A program made the translations under genes and the position numbers. 64,000 nt of DNA, from assembly GCA_963838155.1 (NCBI GenBank), contig CAWIQE010000019.1, positions 1-64,000 of the forward strand, written 5' to 3'. Source of the stretch: Pararhizobium_B sp963838155 (lineage in GTDB: Bacteria; Pseudomonadota; Alphaproteobacteria; Rhizobiales; Rhizobiaceae). This document shows positions 1 to 8,988 of this stretch, piece after piece (position 1 is the stretch's first letter; each line of letters starts with the position of its first letter). The notes beneath the pieces were generated by a model, which saw only the letters and a program-made list of their open reading frames with translations, searched no databases and was not told the DNA's origin.

Positions 1-2
1 AA

Positions 3-78
<76 letters not shown>

Positions 79-246
79 ATTCCGGTCGGCGCGGCGTGGC
101 CGGCCCCCGGAAACGCCGCGGGTTATAGCATCTTGCCGGACCCTGTCCAGCACCCGCGGCCGACTTTTTTCGCAGGCGTGCTGGAAACGGCCAGGAGCCG
201 GCGGCACCGGGGGCGGCTTCCGTCGCTTGCCGTCGCCTGCCCTAGT

Positions 247-489
247 CTAGACGTCCGGGTCGTCGCCGGGTTCGGTGTTTTCTTCCTCTTCCGTCACCGG
301 GATCGCGTAGGATCCGGAGAGCCAGCGGTTGAGGTCGATGTTCCGGCAGCGCTGCGAGCAGAAGGGGTAGTCCGCCCGCGACGACTGGCGCCCGCATTCG
401 GGGCACGGGCGGGGCGGGCGCAGCGGCGCGACGTTCGAGGGCCTGCCGGTCTCGTCCTTGGAAGTCACGGTCAGTGCGTCTCCAGCCAT
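247..489 (-). CDS. yacG: DNA gyrase inhibitor YacG (zinc-binding)
   Basis: Small zinc-binding protein of the YacG family, whose E. coli member binds GyrB and inhibits gyrase. The diagnostic feature is the four-cysteine knuckle: CPECGR (two Cys) followed about 18 residues later by CSQRC, then the conserved stretch NIDLNRWLSGSYAIP and an acidic tail. From the ATG at 489 it is 80 aa, normal for the family. That start overlaps the end of maf by 19 nt; a GTG at 468 is an alternative that would remove the overlap. The overlap suggests co-transcription with maf. A longer upstream extension in this frame only runs antisense-free through maf coding sequence and is not used. Confidence 0.9.
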   Translation of the reverse strand: MAGDALTVTSKDETGRPSNVAPLRPPRPCPECGRQSSRADYPFCSQRCRNIDLNRWLSGSYAIPVTEEEENTEPGDDPDV

Positions 490-1094
490 CTGTCGTACAC
501 GTCGTAGCCCTCGCCCGTCAGCAGGGACACGGTTTCGTAGAGCGGCAGGCCGACGACGTTCGTGTAGGATCCGACCATCCTGGCCACGAAGCTCGCCGCG
601 AGGCCCTGGACGGCGTAGCCGCCCGCCTTGCCGCGCCATTGGCCCGAGGCGAGGTAGCTCTCGATCTCGACCCGGGACAGGCGCTTGAAGCGCATGCGCG
701 TCTCGACGACCTTCTGCCGCACGGCACCCTTCGGGGTGACGAGGCAGAGCCCCGTATAGACCCGATGGCTGCGTCCCGAGAGCAGATAGAGCGCGTTCGA
801 CGCCTCGTCGAGGCGCTCGGGCTTGGGAACGATCCTGCGGCCTACCGCCACGACCGTATCGGCGGCGAGGATGAAGGGCCGCTCCCAGTCCGGATCGCCG
901 GCCAGCGCCTTCTTCGCCGCGCCGGCCTTCTCCGAGGCCAGACGGCGCGCAAGGGTGCGCGGATGCTCGGACTTGCCGGGCGTCTCGTCGAGATCCATCG
1001 GCATGAGGCGATCGGGCTCGATGCCCGCCTGGCCGAGAAGCTCCAGCCTGCGCGGAGAGCCGGAAGCGAGGATGAGTTTGCTTTGAGGGGCCAT
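471..1094 (-). CDS. maf: Maf-like nucleoside triphosphate pyrophosphatase
   Basis: Maf/HAM1-superfamily nucleotide pyrophosphatase of 207 aa, expected to hydrolyse non-canonical or modified NTPs to the monophosphate in the cytosol. The N-terminus carries the family signature LILASGSPRRLELL, the middle has the ILAADTVVAVGRRI segment with its conserved Asp, followed by KPERLDEA and LSGRSHRVYTG. The C-terminal GKAGGYAVQGLAASFV and SYTNVVGLPLYE motifs are all present. It sits downstream of infA and overlaps yacG, an arrangement common in Hyphomicrobiales. Confidence 0.96.
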   Translation of the reverse strand: MAPQSKLILASGSPRRLELLGQAGIEPDRLMPMDLDETPGKSEHPRTLARRLASEKAGAAKKALAGDPDWERPFILAADTVVAVGRRIVPKPERLDEASNALYLLSGRSHRVYTGLCLVTPKGAVRQKVVETRMRFKRLSRVEIESYLASGQWRGKAGGYAVQGLAASFVARMVGSYTNVVGLPLYETVSLLTGEGYDVYDRWLETH

Positions 1095-1136
1095 GGCTTT
1101 CAGGAAGCGCGCGATCGGTCCGGACGGCGGCGGGAG

Positions 1137-1355
1137 CTACTTGAAGCGGTAGGTGATGCGACCCTTCGTCAGGTCGTAGGGGGTCATTTCGACCAGCACC
1201 TTGTCGCCGGCGAGCACGCGTATGCGGTTCTTGCGCATGCGGCCGGCCGTATGCGCGATGATCTCATGGTCGTTCTCGAGCTTGACGCGAAACGTCGCGT
1301 TGGGCAGCAACTCGGTGACGACACCGGGAAATTCGAGTACTTCTTCCTTGGCCAT
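1137..1355 (-). CDS. infA: Translation initiation factor IF-1
   Basis: Complete IF-1 of 72 aa, a single OB-fold protein that binds the ribosomal A site during initiation. The sequence contains EEVLEFPGVVTELLPNATF, then HTAGRMRKNRIRVLAGDKV and MTPYDLTKGRITYRFK, all hallmarks of IF-1. It starts with MAKEE, and the 123-nt gap upstream, towards the phosphatase gene, is the likeliest place for its own promoter. It reads in the same direction as maf and yacG, 42 nt ahead of maf. Confidence 0.98.
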   Translation of the reverse strand: MAKEEVLEFPGVVTELLPNATFRVKLENDHEIIAHTAGRMRKNRIRVLAGDKVLVEMTPYDLTKGRITYRFK

Positions 1356-1478
1356 TCAGTTTTGCGTCTTTCCTTTGGATCGTCGCCGGCAGCGGTCCGC
1401 CGGCGAAAGTTGCGGGAACATAAACAATCACCGGCCCTTTGTGAACCGGATTGATCGAGGTACCCGAAAGTGCCGCAA

Positions 1479-1928
1479 TCAACCGAACCGCGCCCCGATC
1501 AGCGCTTCCAGATGGTCGCGGACCTGGCGGTAGGCCGCGACGATCTGATCGCGGGTGCCGGTCACGACGCTCGGATCCTGCGTCGGCCAGTAGACGATGT
1601 CGGCAGCGGTCGAACGGTTCATGTCGAGGGCGGTGTGATGGGCTTCCGGCGCCAGCGTGACGATCAGGTCGAAATAGTCGTCCTCGAGCTGTTCGAGCGT
1701 CTGCGGCTGGCGGCGGTCGAGGCTCAGGCCGACTTCTGCGAGAACGACGTCGACGAACGGATCCCGCTCGCCGGCGCGCACGCCCGCCGAAGCGATGTAG
1801 GTGCCGCGGGGAAGGACGCGGCGGGCGAGGACCTCGGCCATCGGCGAGCGGATGGCGTTCATCCCGCAGACGAACAGAACGGATCCGGGAAGGCGGGACC
1901 TGACGTCGTGCGCGCCGTCGTTCGTCAT
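1479..1928 (-). CDS. Low molecular weight protein-tyrosine-phosphatase family protein
   Basis: LMW-PTP / arsenate-reductase fold protein of about 149 aa. The P-loop CGMNAIRS (C-x5-R-S) follows a hydrophobic strand (SVLFVCG), and a TQDPS motif near the C-terminus supplies the catalytic Asp of the DP loop. The family removes phosphate from phosphotyrosine or, in ArsC relatives, reduces arsenate; nothing here decides the substrate. I prefer the ATG at 1928 (MTNDG); an in-frame ATG at 1946 would overlap the end of the UPF0262 gene by 13 nt. The gene follows UPF0262 and precedes infA, as in related genomes. Confidence 0.85.
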   Translation of the reverse strand: MTNDGAHDVRSRLPGSVLFVCGMNAIRSPMAEVLARRVLPRGTYIASAGVRAGERDPFVDVVLAEVGLSLDRRQPQTLEQLEDDYFDLIVTLAPEAHHTALDMNRSTAADIVYWPTQDPSVVTGTRDQIVAAYRQVRDHLEALIGARFG

Positions 1929-1933
1929 CGCCG

Positions 1934-2410
1934 TCAGCCGCGCCAATGGAGCACGCAGATCAGCGTGAACAGCCGCCGGGCGGTGTCGAAATCCACCTCG
2001 ATCTTGCCGTCGAGCCGATCCATCAGGGTCCGCGAGCCCTCGTTGTGGACCCCGCGGCGGCCCATGTCGATCGCCTCGATCCGGCTCGGCGTCGACGAGC
2101 GGATCGCCTCGTAGTAGCTCTCGCAGATCATGAAGTAGTCCTTCACGATCCGCCGGAACGGCGTCAGCGACAGGATGTGGGTGGCCACCGGCTGCCCGGC
2201 CTCGGTCCCGATGGCGAAGACGAGCTTGGAATCGACGAGCGAGAGGGCGAGCCGGTAGGGGCCGCCGTCATGGCCCGCCGGCCTGAACCGGTTTTCCTCG
2301 ATCAGGTCGAAGATGGCGACGGCACGCTCGTGCTCGACGTCGGGCGTCGAACGGCCGATGCTTTCGTCGAGCACGATGTCGGTCAGGCGGAATGAGTCGG
2401 CCGGCTCCAT
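1934..2410 (-). CDS. UPF0262 family protein
   Basis: Conserved alphaproteobacterial protein of unknown function, 158 aa. Recognisable family segments are FRLTDIVLDE near the start, the central PYRLALSLVDSKLVFAI, the FRRIVKDYFMICESYYEAIR helix and the C-terminal GRRGVHNEGSRTLMDRL. No catalytic signature or membrane segment is visible. It lies 11 nt after hisD and directly before the phosphatase gene on the same strand, so it is probably part of the hisD transcript. The function is not known from sequence. Confidence 0.88.
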   Translation of the reverse strand: MEPADSFRLTDIVLDESIGRSTPDVEHERAVAIFDLIEENRFRPAGHDGGPYRLALSLVDSKLVFAIGTEAGQPVATHILSLTPFRRIVKDYFMICESYYEAIRSSTPSRIEAIDMGRRGVHNEGSRTLMDRLDGKIEVDFDTARRLFTLICVLHWRG

Positions 2411-2421
2411 CCGCGCCCCGC

Positions 2422-3714
2422 CTAGAGGTTCAACCGGATCGAGACGGAACGGGCATGCGCGCCGAGGCCTTCGGCTTCGGCCAGGACGACCGCGGCCGGC
2501 CCGAGCGCGCGCAACTGCTCCGGCCCGAGGCGGAGGATCGACGTCCGCTTCATGTAGTCGAGAACGGAGAGCCCGGAGGAGAAGCGCGCCGAGCGCGCCG
2601 TCGGAAGCACGTGGTTGGAGCCGCCGACATAGTCGCCGATCACTTCCGGCGTATGGCGGCCGACGAAGATCGCGCCGGCGTTGCGGATCGCCGGCAAAAG
2701 GTCCTCGGCGGCGTCGAGCGCCAGTTCGAGATGCTCCGGCGCGATCCTGTTGACGAGCGGCACCGCCGCGGCGAAATCCGGCACCAGCAGGATCGCCCCG
2801 TAGTCGCGCCAGCTCGGCCCGGCGGTCGCGGCGCGCGGCAGGGTCTCCAGCTGCCGGTCGACGGCGGCCTCCACGGCGTCGGCGAAACCGGCGTCGTCGG
2901 TGATCAGGATCGACTGGGCGCCGGGATCGTGCTCGGCCTGGGCGAGGAGGTCGGCGGCGATCCAGGCGGGGTCGTTGTTCGCGTCAGCCAGGATCAGCAC
3001 CTCCGAGGGCCCTGCGATCATGTCGATGCCGACGACGCCGAAGACCTGGCGCTTGGCGGCCGCGACATAGGCGTTTCCGGGCCCGACGATCTTGGCGACC
3101 GGGGCGATGGTGCCGGTGCCGTAGGCCAGCGCGGCGACGGCCTGTGCACCGCCGATGCGGTAGATCTCGTCGACCCCGGCGATCCGCGCGGCGGCGAGGA
3201 CGGCCGGGTTGAGCTTCCCGTCGGGCGCCGGCACGACCATGACGATGCGCTCGACGCCGGCGACCCGCGCCGGCAGCGCGTTCATCAGGACGGAGCTCGG
3301 ATAGGCCGCCGTGCCGCCCGGAACGTAGAGCCCGACGGCCTCGATCGCCGTCCAGCGCGCGCCGAGCCCGACGCCGAGCGCGTCCTCGTAGAAATCGTCC
3401 TTCGGCAGCTGCCGCGCGTGGTGCTTCTCGATCCTTTCGGCGGCGAGTTCCAGCGCCGCGCGCGTCTCGTCGTCGACGGCGGCTACAGCCGCGTCGACCT
3501 CGGCCTTCGTCACCGCCATTCCGACCTCCGACAGGTCGACCCTGTCGAAGCGGCGCGTGAGATCGGCAAGCGCCGCATCGCCGCGGGCGCGGACGTCGGC
3601 GACGATTGCGCGGACGGCGGCGTCGACGTCCTCGGAGACCTCGCGCTTGGTCGACAGGAACGCCTGGAAGGCGCCTTCGAAATCCGGGTGGCTGGAATCG
3701 AGCCTCTTGACCAA
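2422..3714 (-). CDS. hisD: Histidinol dehydrogenase
   Basis: Zinc- and NAD-dependent enzyme of 430 aa that oxidises histidinol to histidine in two steps, the last reactions of histidine biosynthesis. Full family length with the conserved segments GLYVPGGTAAYPSSVLMNALPA split over the central domain, IVGPGNAYVAAAK, the metal-site region LLAQAEHDPGAQSIL, and the C-terminal EVIGDYVGGSNHVLPT and SGLSVLDYMKR. Placement away from other his genes but between DUF2948 and UPF0262 is the usual arrangement in this order. Confidence 0.98.
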   Translation of the reverse strand: MVKRLDSSHPDFEGAFQAFLSTKREVSEDVDAAVRAIVADVRARGDAALADLTRRFDRVDLSEVGMAVTKAEVDAAVAAVDDETRAALELAAERIEKHHARQLPKDDFYEDALGVGLGARWTAIEAVGLYVPGGTAAYPSSVLMNALPARVAGVERIVMVVPAPDGKLNPAVLAAARIAGVDEIYRIGGAQAVAALAYGTGTIAPVAKIVGPGNAYVAAAKRQVFGVVGIDMIAGPSEVLILADANNDPAWIAADLLAQAEHDPGAQSILITDDAGFADAVEAAVDRQLETLPRAATAGPSWRDYGAILLVPDFAAAVPLVNRIAPEHLELALDAAEDLLPAIRNAGAIFVGRHTPEVIGDYVGGSNHVLPTARSARFSSGLSVLDYMKRTSILRLGPEQLRALGPAAVVLAEAEGLGAHARSVSIRLNL

Positions 3715-3807
3715 TGTCTGCTCCTGCCGATGGTCTCTGCGGCCGCGGCCGCGAATGGTCCTGCGGCCCTCTTTAAGGGGCCGCGCGCCGATTGGAAACG
3801 TCTTGCC

Positions 3808-4260
3808 TCAATCCGACAGGGGATGCTTGGGGCGAAACCGCGTCTGCCATGCGCCGCCGAGGTCCGTCAGCTGCACCTCCAGGCACTCCACGTCGAGCAG
3901 GATGGACGCATCGCCGGCGAAGACGAGCTCGACCGTTCCGGAGGGGGGAGTGGCCGCCGGCTCGTAGCGCACGGCCAGCAGCGACAGGACGTCGTCGCTG
4001 CGGCGGCGGTCTATGCCGCGCGTGCGCGCCGCGTCGACGCGATCGAAATGCATGACCGAGCGACGGCGTTCGAAGGCCTTCTGGCGCCTTGCCTGCGCGT
4101 CTTCCCAGACGAAACGATTGCCGACCAGGACGAATTGCCTGCGGCCGGGGCGGTAGTCCAGGTCGCCGACCCGGACGACCGCGTCCTGCATGTGGGCGGA
4201 GACGACGTCGAGGTCCTCCGCGTCCAGCCCTACTAGTCTGAGGCGTTCGGCCGTGGTCAC
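3808..4260 (-). CDS. DUF2948 family protein
   Basis: 150-aa conserved protein of unknown function. The N-terminal LRLVGLDAEDLDVVSAHMQDAVV and the following GNRFVWED segment match the DUF2948 family as I remember it, and the C-terminal LEVQLTDLGGAWQTRFRPKH is also typical. It is soluble, with no signal peptide or cofactor motif. It lies between murA (112 nt upstream) and hisD (93 nt downstream) on the same strand, the position this family occupies in many Hyphomicrobiales. Confidence 0.85.
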   Translation of the reverse strand: MTTAERLRLVGLDAEDLDVVSAHMQDAVVRVGDLDYRPGRRQFVLVGNRFVWEDAQARRQKAFERRRSVMHFDRVDAARTRGIDRRRSDDVLSLLAVRYEPAATPPSGTVELVFAGDASILLDVECLEVQLTDLGGAWQTRFRPKHPLSD

Positions 4261-4372
4261 GCTGCTGCCCTCGTCTGGCGTTTCGAACTGCCGGAGACAT
4301 AGGAGTTCGGCGGCGGCGGTGCAACGCCGAAGGCAAACGGAGCGACGCCGCGCCCGTCGCGAACGGCCGCGT

Positions 4373-5662
4373 TCAGCCGCTCAGGCGTTCGACTTCGGCC
4401 CCGCAGCGGCCGAGCTTCGTCTCGAGGCGCTCGAAGCCCCGGTCGAGATGGTAGACGCGGTTGACGATGGTCTCGCCTTCGGCGGCGAGCGCCGCGATCA
4501 CCAGCGACACCGAGGCGCGCAGGTCCGTCGCCATGACGGGCGCGCCCTTCAGCCGCTCGACGCCCTCGACCGTCGCGGTCTGGCCCGAAAGCGAGATCCT
4601 CGCGCCGAGGCGGGCGAGTTCCTGCACGTGCATGAAGCGGTTCTCGAAGATCGTCTCGGTGATGTGCGAGGTGCCCTTCGCCCGCGTCATCAGCGCCATG
4701 AACTGCGCCTGCAGGTCGGTCGGGAACCCGGGAAAGGGATCGGTGCGGACATCGACCGGAACAAGGCCCGTGCCGTTGCGCCGGACGCGGATGCCGGAAT
4801 TCGTCTCGGTCACCTCGGCGCCGGCGGCCCTCAGGGTGTCCAGGGCCGTTTCGAGGAGCGCGCCTTGCGTATCCTCGAGCGTCACGTCGCCGCCCGCCAT
4901 GGCCACGGCCATGGCGTAGGTTCCGGTTTCGATCCGGTCGGGCAGGACGCGGTGGCGCGCGCCCGACAGGGAGGAGACGCCGTCCACCGTGATCGTCCCG
5001 GTGCCCGCCCCGGAGATGCGTGCCCCCATGGCGTTCAGGCAATTGGCGAGATCGACGACCTCCGGCTCGCGCGCGGCGTTCTCGATGACGCTCGTGCCCC
5101 TGGCCAGCGACGCGGCCATCATGAGGACATGGGTGGCGCCGACGGAGACCTTCGGGAAGACGTAATGCCCGCCGGCGAGGCCGTTCTTCGCCTTCGCCTC
5201 CACATAGCCGTTGTCGATGTCGATATCGGCGCCGAGCGCCTTCAGCCCCTCCATGAAGAGGTCGACGGGACGGGTGCCGATGGCGCATCCGCCGGGCAGC
5301 GAGACGCGCGCCTCGCCCGTGCGCGCGACCAGAGGACCGATGACCCAGAAGCTCGCCCGCATCTTGGAGACGAGCTCGTAGGGCGCGGTCGTCTCGACGA
5401 TGTTGCGCGCGGTGAAATGGACGGTGCGCGAATAGCCGTCGTTCTGTCGCTCGCGCCGGCCGTTGACCATGATGTCGACGCCGTGATTGCCGAGAATGCG
5501 CATCAGCTGCTCGGTGTCGGCAAGATGCGGCACGTTCTCGAGCGTCAGCGTATCGTCCGTCAGCAGCGAGGCGATCATGAGCGGCAGGGCCGCGTTCTTG
5601 GCGCCGGAAATCGGTATGGTGCCGTTCAACGGCCGGCCGCCGACGATCCTGATTCGATCCAT
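4373..5662 (-). CDS. murA: UDP-N-acetylglucosamine 1-carboxyvinyltransferase
   Basis: Cytosolic enzyme that transfers enolpyruvate from PEP to UDP-GlcNAc, the first committed step of peptidoglycan synthesis and the fosfomycin target. It is 429 aa with the two-domain inverse beta-alpha barrel pattern. Visible residues include the SGAKNAALP motif with Lys22, the loop LPGGCAIGTRPVDL with the catalytic Cys at about 126 (so a fosfomycin-sensitive type), GFPTDLQAQFMAL, and the C-terminal YHLDRGFERLETKL. It starts MDRIRIVGG. Upstream, a four-copy repeat array separates it from a small basic protein gene. Confidence 0.98.
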   Translation of the reverse strand: MDRIRIVGGRPLNGTIPISGAKNAALPLMIASLLTDDTLTLENVPHLADTEQLMRILGNHGVDIMVNGRRERQNDGYSRTVHFTARNIVETTAPYELVSKMRASFWVIGPLVARTGEARVSLPGGCAIGTRPVDLFMEGLKALGADIDIDNGYVEAKAKNGLAGGHYVFPKVSVGATHVLMMAASLARGTSVIENAAREPEVVDLANCLNAMGARISGAGTGTITVDGVSSLSGARHRVLPDRIETGTYAMAVAMAGGDVTLEDTQGALLETALDTLRAAGAEVTETNSGIRVRRNGTGLVPVDVRTDPFPGFPTDLQAQFMALMTRAKGTSHITETIFENRFMHVQELARLGARISLSGQTATVEGVERLKGAPVMATDLRASVSLVIAALAAEGETIVNRVYHLDRGFERLETKLGRCGAEVERLSG

Positions 5663-5810
5663 CTTTTACCCTGCCGGACGCGAAGGCCCGCCTTTCCTGT
5701 CGAACGTCTGGACGCAACCGGCGGAGCCTGCGTTGCGAATGGTAAACGGGGGCCTAACGCCCCTCCCGCGTTTCACGGAACCGCGGACGGGCCGGCTCTT
5801 CATTCCCTCG

Positions 5811-6024
5811 CAAGTCCGGACGGAAAACCGGTTCCCACTTTTCCTGGACTTTAAGTCTATCCTTTTCGCAAGTCCGGACGGAAAACCGGTTCCCACTTTT
5901 CCTGGACTTAAGTCTATCCTTTTCGCAAGTCCGGACGGAAAACCGGTTCCCACTTTTCCTGGACTTGAGTCTATCCTTTTCGCAAGTCCGGACGGAAAAC
6001 CGGTTCCCACTTTTCCTGGACTTG
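5811..6024 (+). repeat. Four-copy tandem array of the CGGACGGAAAACCGG repeat
   Basis: Four near-identical copies of a roughly 41-bp core beginning CAAGTCCGGACGG and ending TTTTCCTGGACTT start at 5811, 5869, 5926 and 5983, giving periods of 58, 57 and 57 bp. The spacer AAGTCTATCCTTTTCG is itself almost identical between copies. The core contains GGAAAA...TTTTCC-type inverted symmetry and an AACCGGTT palindrome. The same core recurs near 26426-26572, 33567 and 37227-37864. This array fills the gap between murA and the small protein gene; the open frame across it is repeat-derived. Confidence 0.93.
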
Positions 6025-6026
6025 CT

Positions 6027-6203
6027 TTACTCCGGCATTTCCGTATCGCCCGGGCGGTCGTCTTCCTTCGGCGCGGCGGCGCGACGGGCCCTGGCCTGGA
6101 CCTTCCGCCGCTTCAGGTTGGCGCGCAGCTCGGCCGCCAGGCGCTGGCGCCTGGCATCGGCGGCGCCGGTTCGCGGCGGCTCCTTCGCGCTATCACGAGT
6201 CAT
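6027..6203 (-). CDS. Small highly basic conserved protein upstream of murA
   Basis: 58-aa protein starting MTRDSAKEPP, dominated by an Arg/Lys-rich helix (RQRLAAELRANLKRRKVQARARR) and ending in an acidic tail. Short proteins with this RLAxxLRANLKRRKxQxR pattern occur upstream of murA in other Hyphomicrobiales as I recall; their function is unknown. I chose the ATG at 6203 over one at 6227 because the family pattern begins close to it. It is probably cytosolic. It points away from tRNA-Thr and towards murA, with the repeat array between. Confidence 0.65.
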   Translation of the reverse strand: MTRDSAKEPPRTGAADARRQRLAAELRANLKRRKVQARARRAAAPKEDDRPGDTEMPE

Positions 6204-6346
6204 CAGCAGCGGCATACAAGAAAGCAACCGAACAAAAAAGCCCCAAGGACGGCCACGCCGCCGGAGATCGGCCGATTGCGGCTTGCACTGCCCCGGAAGC
6301 TATGGCAATAGGCGGCCCGTCCGCAGGCGCCACCCGCCCGCCGCCC

Positions 6347-6421
<75 letters not shown>

Positions 6422-6511
6422 TCTTAGCCCACTGAATTCGTTGAACTCCTTGACCCGCAAGGGCTTTCACCCATAGTCAAGGCCCAAACGATGTTACAAA
6501 ATGGGCAAGGA

Positions 6512-7225
6512 ATGGCAGGCGATATCAGATACCTTCTCTATCGTGGCGGCCGCTACTATGCACGGATCGTCATCCCGCCGAGGCTTCGCCCTTATCTAGA
6601 CGGCAAGACAGAACTGCGCCAGCCGCTCGGGGCGGATCGTCGGACCGCGATCGGTCGCCACCATGCAGCCGTTGCTGACATGCAGCGGCGCATCGGTATC
6701 GCCGAACAGCGGCATCAGGAAGACACCGGCCGCGAGACGGCGCGGGTTCGCAATCCGCTTTCCGTCGAGCAGATGGGGTTCCGGCTCTATTAAGCGATGA
6801 TGGATCTGGACGCCCGCTCACGCCACGGCGAATTCGCGCGCCAATATACCAACCACGACTCGGATCCGGATGAGGCGCGCGACTACCGCGACGGTTATGC
6901 CGGAAGGCTCTCGGATGATCAGCTGGAGAACCTGGTCGGCAGATACATCGCCAACTTTCGCCTCGAAGGCAGCACCAGGGCGGAGAAGGGATCCCTAGAG
7001 TGGCGCCATCTGGCAATGGCACTTTGCGCAGCGATGCACGAATTCCTCGCGCACCGCCAGGAACTGAACGATGGCAACCATACCGTCACTGTCGCCCACC
7101 CGACAATCGCGCGGGGTCAAGCGCAGGCTGATCAACCGGAGGCCGTGCCACGCCCGCGAGCAGCGCGGTTCAAACTGCGCCGGTTTCATGCACCGTCTCC
7201 CAACGAAGCACCGCAAGCGGAATGA
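6512..7225 (+). pseudogene. Tyrosine-type integrase, N-terminal part, interrupted by a stop
   Basis: The first part (6512-6793) reads MAGDIRYLLYRGGRYYARI, VIPPRLRPYLDGKTELRQPL, GADRRTAIGRHHAAV, the DUF6538-type N-terminal arm of phage-like integrases. A TAA at 6791-6793 interrupts it in frame. The same frame continues from 6797 with residues typical of the next stretch of these integrases (YTNHDSDPDEARDYRDGY, EWRHLAMALCAAMHEFL). The frame then ends at 7225 without the R-HxRH-Y catalytic domain, so the gene is both interrupted and truncated. It starts about 90 nt after tRNA-Thr, in the orientation expected of an integrase that used that tRNA. Confidence 0.83.
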
Positions 7226-7254
7226 ACGGCCGACCCGCATCGCCGAAACAGGTT

Positions 7255-8690
7255 TTAGGCAACGTGGCTCCAGAACGAGGTCTTTCGGCCATGCTCGGCA
7301 CGCAACCGCGCAGCGTAGGCCTCGTGTGTCTCGATATCTCCGAAGCTCTCCACGGATGCGGCAAGGCTTCCGCATTCCAGAAAGTGGCGAGCGGCATGGC
7401 GGTAGCGGCTGGACCGGCCGGTTTGCAACGAGAAATCGATCATGGCTCGGAGCAGGAGCGTCGCCGCCAGTGGATGCGAGCCGGCCAGCGCATTCGCCGC
7501 CGGCGTCAGGATCTCGTAGTGATCTCCGTCAAGCTCTTCTGCACGCCGCAGAACCAGATCAGCCGCGCGGCGGAAGGACTTCCAGTTGATCAGGAAGGCG
7601 AGCGCGCTGTGCACGCTGGGATGAGCAGCAACGAGATCGAGTGCTTTTTCCTCGGCCTCCACATCGTCGAAATCCGGAAGCCGCCCGAGGAATGCGCGCA
7701 GGTGCGACGTCGAGAGCGATCGCTCGAAGCACGACCACCGGAAGGCCTGTGCCTCCTCCGTGCGGCCCAATGCCTCCAGCACTTCGAGACGCATCTCCTC
7801 CCACTCATAGGGGAGCCATCCGGCTCTCTGTTCTTCGACGGCGTCAATGGCGGCCCAGGCATCTTCAGCCCGGCCCGCTGCGAGCAGACGCCGGGCAATG
7901 GCGGCCGCGATCTTCGGCATCCTTCGTGCCAGTTCATCGTATTGCGCAATGAAGCCGTCTACGTCCTGCTGCGCATCAGCGATCTCCTGGAGAGCCTGCG
8001 CACCGTCATCTGTCTGGAACTCTCCTCGAGCTCGTCGGCATAGATAGGTCCATTCGTCCCCCATCCGATGACCCGACGCTCGTCGTCCTTCCGCCGCTCT
8101 GGAGTCTGGCTCGCGAGTTGCTGCACCTGAGCCTTCAGGCGATCCAGCCCCGGGTTCCCCAGCGTCGATGACAGGCTGTCGATGAGATAATCATATTGTC
8201 CGTATCCGTTCTTCTGGATCGCCGCGAAAACCTGATCGGCCAGCACCTCGGGATCGGCTTTCGCCTCACCGGCGAGGGCGGCCAGATCCTCGACCGCTTG
8301 GTGGAAGACGCCGATCACCGTTCCGCTGCCGTCGTCGCATCGCTCGAAAATCGAATCCGCCAGCTCCAGGAAGCGCCACATCAGGTCGAGGGCCTCTGAC
8401 GGATCCGCCGGCGCGACCTTCTCCATGATGGCGCGGCGCTGCATCTCCAGATCGTCGACAAGGACCTTGCGTTTCTGCCAATCGACAAAAGTCCGGGCTC
8501 GCGCGATTGTGGAAAGCCGCTTGCGCACCTCGCGCGCGACCTCCTTCGGGCTTTGGGTCCCCGCCAGTTCCAGCCTGAGCCGTCGCTTGGCGGCCGCGTC
8601 TCCGGTGCTGATCTCGATCAGCAGCTCGGCCAATCGGGTCGCGCCGAGCGCCTCGAGGTTCTTCGCGTTCAGGGTCTTTGTGGAAGCCAA
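7255..8690 (-). pseudogene. DUF6880-like protein split by a frameshift
   Basis: Two overlapping frames form one protein of about 470 aa. The N-terminal part (8690 down to about 8005) begins MASTKTLNAKNLEALGATRLAELL and reads to ADELEESSRQMTV. The C-terminal part (about 8005 to 7255) picks up at ALQEIADAQQDVDGFIAQYDE and ends ARLRAEHGRKTSFWSHVA. The junction near 8000-8010 fits loss of one base (or gain of two). From memory these segments match a DUF6880 family of helical-repeat proteins of unknown function; the family name is less certain than the split. The C-terminal half has TPR-like helical pairs. It may still be a real gene if the frameshift is a sequencing error. Confidence 0.72.
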
Positions 8691-8988
8691 GATCGGTCGT
8701 CTTCTTTGTTCGAGTCGGCCGCCAGAATAGTAGGCAATCCCGGGGACGAGAACCGACTGAGACGACGAATCGCAATGCTGCCCGTCTGAGGCAGCGCTCC
8801 CTCAGAACAACGGGGTGTCGGATCCCCATGGTCCTTCAATAGCTTCCTTAGGGAGCGCTGCCCTCCGAAGGGTCCCCGGTAGTCTTTTCCCATTTGCGTC
8901 GGAACCTGAGGGCGCAAGGTTTCCGCATCGGCTCATAGGCGCCGGTCAGATCGAGCGGCACGATCGCGGCCCCGTCCGGGCGGCTTCT
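8691..8988. other. Non-coding stretch with a long-loop inverted repeat
   Basis: 298 bp between the DUF6880-like gene and the radical SAM gene with no convincing coding content. It holds a perfect 13-bp inverted repeat, GGCAGCGCTCCCT at 8790-8802 and AGGGAGCGCTGCC at 8850-8862, with a 47-bp loop. The promoter of the DUF6880-like gene should lie here. I see nothing else. Confidence 0.5.

Noticed and set aside
5666..6010. 114-aa minus-strand protein with GTGFPSGLAKRID repeats
   Set aside because: It is only a translation of the tandem DNA repeats and part of the murA upstream region.
5811..6024. CRISPR-like regular repeats
   Set aside because: The 57-58 bp periodicity looks CRISPR-like, but the spacers are nearly identical, copy number is four, no cas genes are present, and the same core is dispersed elsewhere.
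7071..7589. 172-aa plus-strand frame overlapping the integrase remnant and the DUF6880-like gene
   Set aside because: Arg/Ser/Pro-rich product without similarity; overlaps better supported genes on both strands.
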